A DNA stretch of 64,000 bases from Persephonella sp964519345. GTDB lineage: Bacteria; Aquificota; Aquificia; Aquificales; Hydrogenothermaceae. Both the position numbers and the translations under genes were made by a program. The notes below the pieces were generated by a model. That model did no database searches, had not been told where the DNA came from, and worked only from the letters and a program-made list of their open reading frames with translations. Location: positions 1 to 64,000 of the forward strand of contig CAZFKX010000024.1 in NCBI GenBank assembly GCA_964519345.1, read 5' to 3'. Below are positions 58,762-64,000 of the stretch, one piece after another; the first letter of the stretch is position 1; the number at the start of each line of letters is the position of its first letter.

Positions 58762-58790
58762 TTGATATAATTGTAACCTATTTTTATATT
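58762..58790 (+). promoter_or_regulatory. Candidate promoter for the BCAM0308-like/hyuAB genes
   Basis: TTGATA (58762-58767) and TATATT (58785-58790) are separated by 17 nt, 34 nt before the ATG at 58825, with AAGGAGGGTT as the ribosome binding site. The region is the divergent gap to cysS. Confidence 0.5.
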
Positions 58791-58824
58791 AATTAAGGCA
58801 TATTAGTACTAAGGAGGGTTCCTA

Positions 58825-59307
58825 ATGGGAAAAAGTATTAGAAAAGACAGATTGATAAAGGAGTACATTCACGATCCATACTTCACAAAGGAAAAATATC
58901 CTGATCCTTCCGTATGTAAAAAGTGTGGAGTCGTTTTTCATGATGGAATATTTGAATGGATTGAACCTGTTCCAAAGCATGCCGAGAGCATAATATGTCC
59001 CGCATGTAGAAGAATAGAAGACAGATACGAAGGAGGATACGTTGTTCTGGAAGGAGATTTCTTAAAAAATCACAAAGATGAGGTACTCAACCTTATAAGA
59101 AACACTGAAGAAGAAGAGATGGATTACAGACCGTTGGAAAGAATAATTGATATAAAAGAAGAAGATGGAAAAATAGTAATAACAACAACATACGAACATC
59201 TCGCGAGAAGAATAGGCGAGGCTGTTCACAGAGCTTACAAAGGAGACCTTATAATTCAGTATCCAGAGGGATGGAAATATGCCAGAGTTCACTGGATAAG
59301 AAATTAA
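58825..59307 (+). CDS. BCAM0308-like zinc-ribbon protein
   Basis: 160 residues. It matches my recollection of the BCAM0308 family: RLIKEYIHDPYFTKEKYPDPSVCKKCGVVFHDGIFEW, IICPACRRIEDRYEGGYVVLEGDFLKNHKDEVLNLIRN, and a C-terminal DGKIVITTTYEHLARRIGEAVHRAYKGDL ... VHWIRN. Two CxxC pairs (KKC/CPAC) form a zinc ribbon. The biochemical role of the family is not known to me. It overlaps or abuts the hyuA reading frame, whose preferred start is 3 nt after its stop. Confidence 0.75.
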   Translation: MGKSIRKDRLIKEYIHDPYFTKEKYPDPSVCKKCGVVFHDGIFEWIEPVPKHAESIICPACRRIEDRYEGGYVVLEGDFLKNHKDEVLNLIRNTEEEEMDYRPLERIIDIKEEDGKIVITTTYEHLARRIGEAVHRAYKGDLIIQYPEGWKYARVHWIRN

Positions 59308-59309
59308 AA

Positions 59310-61283
59310 ATGGTGGTAATAGGAGTAGATACAGGAGGAACATTTACTGACATAGTTTATAAGGATAAAAATAGATGGGGTATATACAAACTTCCTTCAA
59401 CACCATCTAATCCGGCAGAAGCTGTTTTAGAAGGGATAGAAAAAGTAGCCAAAGGAAAAAATAAGAGGATAGTTCACGGTACAACAGTTGCAACAAACAC
59501 AATACTTGAAAGAAAAGGATCAAAAACTGCATTTGTAACAAACAGAGGTTTTGAAGATATTATATTTATAGGAAGACAAAACAGAAAAGAACTTTACAAT
59601 TTACGCTACAGAAGACCTGAACCTATAGTTCCAGAAGACCTGAGATTTGGTATTGAATGTCGGATAAACTCAAAAGGAGAGATTATTAAAGAGATATCAG
59701 AAGAAGATATAGAACAACTCATAAAAGCGTTAAAAGAAAAATCCGTTCAGTCCGTTGCCGTATCGCTGCTTTTTTCATTTTTAAATCCAGAACAGGAGAA
59801 TTTAATAAAAGACAGACTCTCAGACCATTTTTATGTTTCAATTTCCTCGGATATACTTCCAGAATTTAGAGAGTATGAAAGATCTTCAACTGTTGTTTTA
59901 AACAGTTATGTTATGCCTATTATGGATAAATACATATCCCATCTTGAAAAAAATATATCCGATAATGATAAACTCTCAATAATGCAGTCTAACGGAGGAT
60001 CAATATCCCCTAAAAAAGCAAAAGAAGAGGCTGTAAGAACAATACTCTCCGGACCTGCAGGAGGAGTTGTAGGAGCGTTCCAGATAGGAAAAATAGCAGG
60101 TTATCGGAATCTTATTACATTTGATATGGGGGGAACGTCAACAGATGTATCTCTAATAAATGGAAACATACCTTTTACAACTGATTATGAAATAACAGAT
60201 CTTCCTGTTAAGATCCCTGTAATAGATATTCATACAGTTGGTGCTGGAGGAGGATCAATAGCTTATATAGACAGAGGCGGATCGCTTAATGTTGGACCTG
60301 AAAGTGCAGGTGCAGATCCGGGACCTGTATGTTATGGAAAAGGGAAAAAAATTACCGTTACAGATGCGAATCTATATCTTGGGAGATTAATTCCAGATAA
60401 ATTCTTAGGCGGCAGTATGAAAATCTATCCTGATAGAGTTGAAGAGTATATGAAAAAACTCTCATCAGAAATGAGACTTGATCCCTATGAAACTGCAGAA
60501 GGTATAATTACAGTTGCAAACGTTAAAATGGAAAATGCTATAAGGAAAATATCTATAGAAAGAGGATATGATCCAAAAGATTTTGTACTATTTTCTTATG
60601 GTGGTGCAGGAGGACTGCATGCATCGTTTCTCGCAAAAGCCCTCAATATTCCAAAGATTGTAATTCCAGTTAATCCTGGAGTTCTTTCAGCCTTAGGAAT
60701 GATTATGTCCGATTTTATAAAAGATTATTCCTTAACAATTATGTCCGTTTACAGTCCGGATATGATTTTTCATATTGAAAAAGTAATGCAGACGCTAAAA
60801 GAGAAAGCTGTGAAAGATCTAAAAAATGAAGGTTTTGATGAAAAAAATATACGTATTGAAAAACTGTTAGATATGAGATACATAGGTCAATCTTATGAAA
60901 TTATAGTTCCTTATTCTAAGGATATAGATAAAAAATTTCACGATCTGCACAGGACTTATTATGGTTACAGTAGAGAAAATATTGATATAGAGATTGTAAA
61001 CGTAAGGATTAGAGCCTACGGTATAACTGAAAAACCTTATATACAAAGGATAGAGAAAGGGAATAAAAAGATTAGCAAAGAAGCCTTTTTAGGTTATACA
61101 GATATGTATATTAATGGATCTTTCAAAAAAGTAAGAGTCATACAAAGAGATAAACTTAAAGCTGGAAATATTATTGACTCACCCTCTATCATAGTTGAGT
61201 ACTCTTCAACAATTCTAATTCCAGAATTTGCCAGAGGATTTGTTGATGATTTTGGAAATATAATCCTGGATATAGAGGTATAA
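59310..61283 (+). CDS. hyuA: Hydantoinase/oxoprolinase subunit A (HyuA family)
   Basis: 657 residues from the ATG at 59310; a start at 59271 would lie within the previous gene. ASKHA-type fold: VIGVDTGGTFTDIVYKD at the N-terminus, GTTVATNTILERKGSKTAFVTNRGFED, ILSGPAGGVVGAFQIGKIAG, LITFDMGGTSTDVSLI, HTVGAGGGSIAYID, GADPGPVCYG, SYGGAGGLHASFLAKAL. Members act with HyuB in ATP-dependent hydantoin, 5-oxoproline or acetone/acetophenone-type carboxylation. The substrate is not visible. It is followed by hyuB (1 nt). Confidence 0.88.
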   Translation: MVVIGVDTGGTFTDIVYKDKNRWGIYKLPSTPSNPAEAVLEGIEKVAKGKNKRIVHGTTVATNTILERKGSKTAFVTNRGFEDIIFIGRQNRKELYNLRYRRPEPIVPEDLRFGIECRINSKGEIIKEISEEDIEQLIKALKEKSVQSVAVSLLFSFLNPEQENLIKDRLSDHFYVSISSDILPEFREYERSSTVVLNSYVMPIMDKYISHLEKNISDNDKLSIMQSNGGSISPKKAKEEAVRTILSGPAGGVVGAFQIGKIAGYRNLITFDMGGTSTDVSLINGNIPFTTDYEITDLPVKIPVIDIHTVGAGGGSIAYIDRGGSLNVGPESAGADPGPVCYGKGKKITVTDANLYLGRLIPDKFLGGSMKIYPDRVEEYMKKLSSEMRLDPYETAEGIITVANVKMENAIRKISIERGYDPKDFVLFSYGGAGGLHASFLAKALNIPKIVIPVNPGVLSALGMIMSDFIKDYSLTIMSVYSPDMIFHIEKVMQTLKEKAVKDLKNEGFDEKNIRIEKLLDMRYIGQSYEIIVPYSKDIDKKFHDLHRTYYGYSRENIDIEIVNVRIRAYGITEKPYIQRIEKGNKKISKEAFLGYTDMYINGSFKKVRVIQRDKLKAGNIIDSPSIIVEYSSTILIPEFARGFVDDFGNIILDIEV

Positions 61284-61284
61284 A

Positions 61285-62844
61285 ATGAAGGTCAACCCAA
61301 TTATGCTGGAAGTTTTTAAGAATAAACTCTCTTCTATAGCAGAAGAGATGGGCATTATACTGCAAAAAACAGCATTTTCACCTAATATAAAAGAAAGAAA
61401 AGACTTTTCCTGTGCTATCTTTGATAAAGAAGGTTTTCTCATAGCGCAGGCTGCACACATACCTGTTCATCTTGGATCAATGTCAGCCTCTGTAAGATCA
61501 GCTGTAAAAAACTGTTTCTTTGAAGAAGGAGATATGGTCATTTTAAATGATCCATATATGGGTGGAACTCATCTTCCTGATATTACAATTATAGCTCCCG
61601 TATTTATAAACAAAGATCTAAAATTTTTTGTTGCAAACAGAGCCCATCATGCAGATATAGGAGGTGTATCTGCCGGATCAATGCCTATTTCAAGGTCTAT
61701 ATTTCAAGAAGGAATCATAATACCACCTGTTAAGCTTGTTAAAAAAGGAAATATTGATAAAGAAATATTAAATATTATAAAAAACAATGTAAGAACTCCT
61801 GATGAGAGAGAAGGAGATTTTTATGCACAGATTATGGCAAACATATCAGGGATAAAAAGAATAAAAGAAATAGTGAAAAGATACTCTCTATCAACGGTTG
61901 AGTTTTATATGAACCAACTTATTTATTACTCTGAAAAAATTATGAGGAGAAGAATTAAAGATATACCCGATGGGATATATACATTTGAAGATTACATGGA
62001 AGATGATGGAATGGGAAACAAGGATATAAAGATCTATCTTGAGCTTAAAATAGAAGACGATGAGGCATTTCTTGACTTTACCAGATCAGACAATCAGGTA
62101 GATGGAAGTATAAATGCAGTAAGATCTATAACAGAATCAGCAGTCTTTTATGTATTCAGATCTCTAATTGAAGAAAATATACCAACTAATGACGGTTGTT
62201 TTAAACCTATAAAAATTAAAACCAAAAAAGGAAGTATTGTTGATGCCACCCCACCTTTCCCTGTGTCTGCAGGTAATGTTGAGACATCCCAAAGAATAGT
62301 TGATGTTGTTCTTGGTGCATTATCAAAAGCTATTCCTGAAATTGTTCCTTCAGCAAGTCAGGGAAGTATGAACAATATAACCATAGGAGGGATAAATCCT
62401 AATACTGGAAAAGATTTTACATACTATGAAACCATCGGAGGTGGAATGGGAGCTTTTTCAGGTGGAGACGGAGAAAGTGCTGTCCAGTCCCATATGACAA
62501 ATACCCTTAACACACCTATTGAAGCTCTTGAGTATGCTTATCCCTTCATGGTTACACAATATTCCGTAAGAAAAAATTCAGGAGGAGGAGGAGTTTTCAA
62601 AGGTGGAGACGGTATTATAAGAGAGATTGAACTTTTGACAGACGCTGAACTTACCGTTATATCAGAAAGAAGAAGAATACCTCCTTACGGACTTTTTGGA
62701 GGAAAACCAGGTAAGGTAGGCAGAAACTATATAATCACAAAAAAAGGTAAAACCCTCATGGGGGGTAAATTTTCGGTAAGACTAAAAAAAGGAGACAAAA
62801 TCAGAATAGAAACCCCCGGAGGAGGGGGTTATGGAAAGCCCTAA
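61285..62844 (+). CDS. hyuB: Hydantoinase/oxoprolinase subunit B (HyuB family)
   Basis: 519 residues. Family features: EVFKNKLSSIAEEMGIILQKTAFSPNIKERKDFSCAIFDKEGFLIAQAAHIPVHLGSM, VILNDPYMGGTHLPDITIIAPVF, RAHHADIGGVSAGSMP, GNVETSQRIVDVVLGAL, ETIGGGMGAFSGGDGESAVQSHMTNTLNTPIEALE, and a glycine-rich end (IETPGGGGYGKP). Works with HyuA, coded 1 nt upstream. It overlaps the convergent cyclophilin gene by 4 nt. Confidence 0.88.
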   Translation: MKVNPIMLEVFKNKLSSIAEEMGIILQKTAFSPNIKERKDFSCAIFDKEGFLIAQAAHIPVHLGSMSASVRSAVKNCFFEEGDMVILNDPYMGGTHLPDITIIAPVFINKDLKFFVANRAHHADIGGVSAGSMPISRSIFQEGIIIPPVKLVKKGNIDKEILNIIKNNVRTPDEREGDFYAQIMANISGIKRIKEIVKRYSLSTVEFYMNQLIYYSEKIMRRRIKDIPDGIYTFEDYMEDDGMGNKDIKIYLELKIEDDEAFLDFTRSDNQVDGSINAVRSITESAVFYVFRSLIEENIPTNDGCFKPIKIKTKKGSIVDATPPFPVSAGNVETSQRIVDVVLGALSKAIPEIVPSASQGSMNNITIGGINPNTGKDFTYYETIGGGMGAFSGGDGESAVQSHMTNTLNTPIEALEYAYPFMVTQYSVRKNSGGGGVFKGGDGIIREIELLTDAELTVISERRRIPPYGLFGGKPGKVGRNYIITKKGKTLMGGKFSVRLKKGDKIRIETPGGGGYGKP

Positions 62845-63407
62845 GGTTTTTCTATCTTAATCGATTTTATTATCACATCCTCAATAGGAACATCCCTAAA
62901 ATATCCAACTGTTGTAGTTCCTACATTAGAAATTTTATCAACAACATCCATTCCTTTTACAACTTTCCCAAAAACTGTGTAACCCCATTTTTGAGGAGTT
63001 CTTCCATAATCAAGGAATGTATTATCCCTTAGATTTATATAAAACTGCGAAGTTGCACTGTGAGGATTCTGTGTTCTTGCCATGGCAATAGTTCCTCTGA
63101 GGTTAGAAAGACCGTTGTCAGATTCATTAACCACTGGTTTATGTGTCGGTTCTTTATATTTCATTCCTGGATAAAAACCCCCACCTTGAATAACAAATCC
63201 AGGTATAACCCTATGGAAAATAAGTCCGTTGTAAAAACCTTCTCTCACATATCTCAGAAAGTTATCAACAGTTTTAGGAGCTTTATCCGGATAAAGCTCC
63301 ACATATATACTTCCATAATTTGTTTCAATCTTAATAATAGGATTCTCTTCTGCACCAACTGATAAAAAAGAAAAGAGTGTAATTAAAATAATACTAAAGA
63401 TTCTCAT
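62841..63407 (-). CDS. Periplasmic cyclophilin-type peptidyl-prolyl isomerase
   Basis: 188 residues from the ATG at 63407, chosen for the AAAGGAGGA site and because it yields a proper signal peptide (MRIFSIILITLFSFLSVGA). The cyclophilin domain has YGSIYVELYPDKAPKTVDNFLRYVREGFYNGLIFHRVIPGFVIQGG with the catalytic-region Arg, GTIAMART, SATSQFYINLRDN and VFGKVVKGMDVVDKIS. It accelerates proline isomerisation of exported proteins. Convergent with hyuB. Confidence 0.9.
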   Translation of the reverse strand: MRIFSIILITLFSFLSVGAEENPIIKIETNYGSIYVELYPDKAPKTVDNFLRYVREGFYNGLIFHRVIPGFVIQGGGFYPGMKYKEPTHKPVVNESDNGLSNLRGTIAMARTQNPHSATSQFYINLRDNTFLDYGRTPQKWGYTVFGKVVKGMDVVDKISNVGTTTVGYFRDVPIEDVIIKSIKIEKP

Positions 63408-63477
63408 ACCATCCTCCTTTTGAATTTTTTGAATTTTCAATTAAAATGTAATGAAATTATATAACAGAAGGTAGGAG

Positions 63478-64000
63478 ATGAATTTCACCAAGTATATATA
63501 TAGGAAAAAAATCAAGGAACTTCCTAAGGAACTTCTCCCAAGAGAAAAAGCACTAAACTACGGCATATCATCACTTTCCGATGTTGAACTTCTCGCCTTA
63601 TCTATCGGACAGGGAACAAAAGATCTAAATGTATTGGGACTTGCCGATCTTATATTAAAAAACAAAAAACTCAAAGACTTAAAAGATATAACCGTAGAAG
63701 ATCTGATAAAAATAAAAGGAATAGGAAAGGCAAAAGCACTGCAGATACTCTCAATTGGCGAAATCATAAAAAGGGTTGAGGAAGAGGAAGAAAGCATCTT
63801 GTTCGAAAAACCTTCAGACGTTTTTAACTATGTAAAATGGCTCTCAAAAGAAAAGAATGAGAAAATGATCGCATTATACACAAACACAATGAATCAGCTC
63901 CTTGGAGAAGAAATTGTAGCTGTAGGGTCATTAAATATCGTTAATATAAAACCAAGAGATATATTCATTCCTGCTTTAAAATATAACGCTTACGGTATTA
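63478..64000 (+). CDS. radC: DNA repair protein RadC homologue (3' end outside window)
   Basis: Starts with ATG at 63478 (AAGGTAGGAG upstream) and runs open to the end, 174 residues visible. The N-terminal UPF0758 helix-hairpin-helix part reads KELLPREKALNYGISSLSDVELLALSIGQGTKDLNVLGLADLILK and IKIKGIGKAKALQIL. The start of the JAB1/MPN-like domain is seen (EKMIALYTNTMNQLLGEEIVAVGSLNIVNIKPRDIFIPALKYNAYGI). The metal-site His-x-His of the family would come just beyond the window. RadC's cellular role is uncertain despite its name. Confidence 0.9.
   Translation, partial: MNFTKYIYRKKIKELPKELLPREKALNYGISSLSDVELLALSIGQGTKDLNVLGLADLILKNKKLKDLKDITVEDLIKIKGIGKAKALQILSIGEIIKRVEEEEESILFEKPSDVFNYVKWLSKEKNEKMIALYTNTMNQLLGEEIVAVGSLNIVNIKPRDIFIPALKYNAYGI

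Noticed and set aside
59271..59309. Longer hyuA start overlapping the BCAM0308-like gene
   Set aside because: The extension is out of frame within the preceding gene's coding end and not part of the family; the conserved VIGVDTGGTFTD starts right after the 59310 ATG.
62805..62835. AACCCCC/GGGGGTT hairpin at the end of hyuB as a terminator
   Set aside because: It lies in the coding sequence for a glycine-rich conserved ending (PGGGGYG), is well before the stop and is not followed directly by a U run, so it is probably a codon-usage effect.
1..64000. A CRISPR repeat array
   Set aside because: Short direct repeats with regular spacers were looked for around the CalpL region and elsewhere; none were seen. 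Any array should be outside the window.

Overview
The window is a 64 kb piece of an AT-rich bacterial chromosome, tightly packed with short operons on both strands. It reads like a thermophilic, Gram-negative member of the Aquificota, most plausibly Hydrogenothermaceae (Persephonella or Sulfurihydrogenibium-like). This is inferred from AT-rich Lys/Glu/Ile-rich coding, an archaeal-type 3-dehydroquinate synthase II, a SecA with a family-specific insertion in its first nucleotide-binding domain, outer-membrane and type IV pilus genes, and a CalpL/CalpT-type pair like the one characterised in Sulfurihydrogenibium. No rRNA, insertion sequence, prophage or CRISPR array was seen. No gene-free stretch exceeds about 150 bases.

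Left edge (1-2276): the 3' part of a CalpT-like MazF-fold protein followed directly by a Lon-SAVED protease (CalpL). These are two components of a cyclic-oligoadenylate-activated protease/anti-sigma/sigma signalling module of type III CRISPR systems. The sigma factor and the CRISPR-Cas genes would lie outside the window.

2289-5730 (minus) is an operon with citrate synthase, a metabolite:proton symporter and small membrane proteins. 5883-9692 (plus) holds a DksA-like zinc-finger regulator, lspA and secA. 9961-12825 (plus) encodes an unusual globin-sensor/PsiE membrane fusion and an SF1 helicase. 12828-17811 (minus) holds argB, a LAGLIDADG-like protein, ispG, a lytic transglycosylase, panD and a polyprenyl diphosphate synthase. 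17865-20774 (minus) holds accC, an MBL-fold hydrolase, nfo and a tRNA-Arg whose 5' end overlaps the nfo stop. 20876-25983 (plus) holds pilB, pilT, pilC and mnmA. 25984-27593 (minus) is a tRNA nucleotidyltransferase broken by a frameshift at an A9 run. 27708-29255 is purH.

29245-39336 (minus) is the main signalling region: purT, a degenerate histidine-kinase-like protein and an NtrC-type activator, then a sigma-54 promoter with an upstream palindromic enhancer. That promoter appears to drive two calcium-repeat lipoproteins, an HD-GYP response regulator, a porin-like beta-barrel, a PstS-like mini binding protein, a receiver protein and a hybrid-like sensor kinase. This coupling of a putative Spo0B/ChpT-like phosphotransfer protein, a sigma-54 activator and surface lipoproteins looks like an uncharacterised sensory system.

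39472-41384 (plus) encodes a second DksA-like protein and gatA. 41362-46295 (minus) holds a haem-type chemoreceptor, two MacB-like permeases and a TonB-like protein. 46345-47343 is gpsA. 47376-53189 (minus) is a complete RND/adaptor/TolC efflux operon with a perfect FNR-type box in its leader. 53304-58735 (minus) holds cysS, a ubiE/menG methyltransferase, 3-dehydroquinate synthase II, an MCE protein and a Crp/Fnr regulator that is the obvious candidate to bind that box. 58825-62844 (plus) holds a BCAM0308-like zinc-ribbon protein and hyuA/hyuB-type hydantoinase subunits. The window closes with a periplasmic cyclophilin (minus) and a truncated radC (plus).
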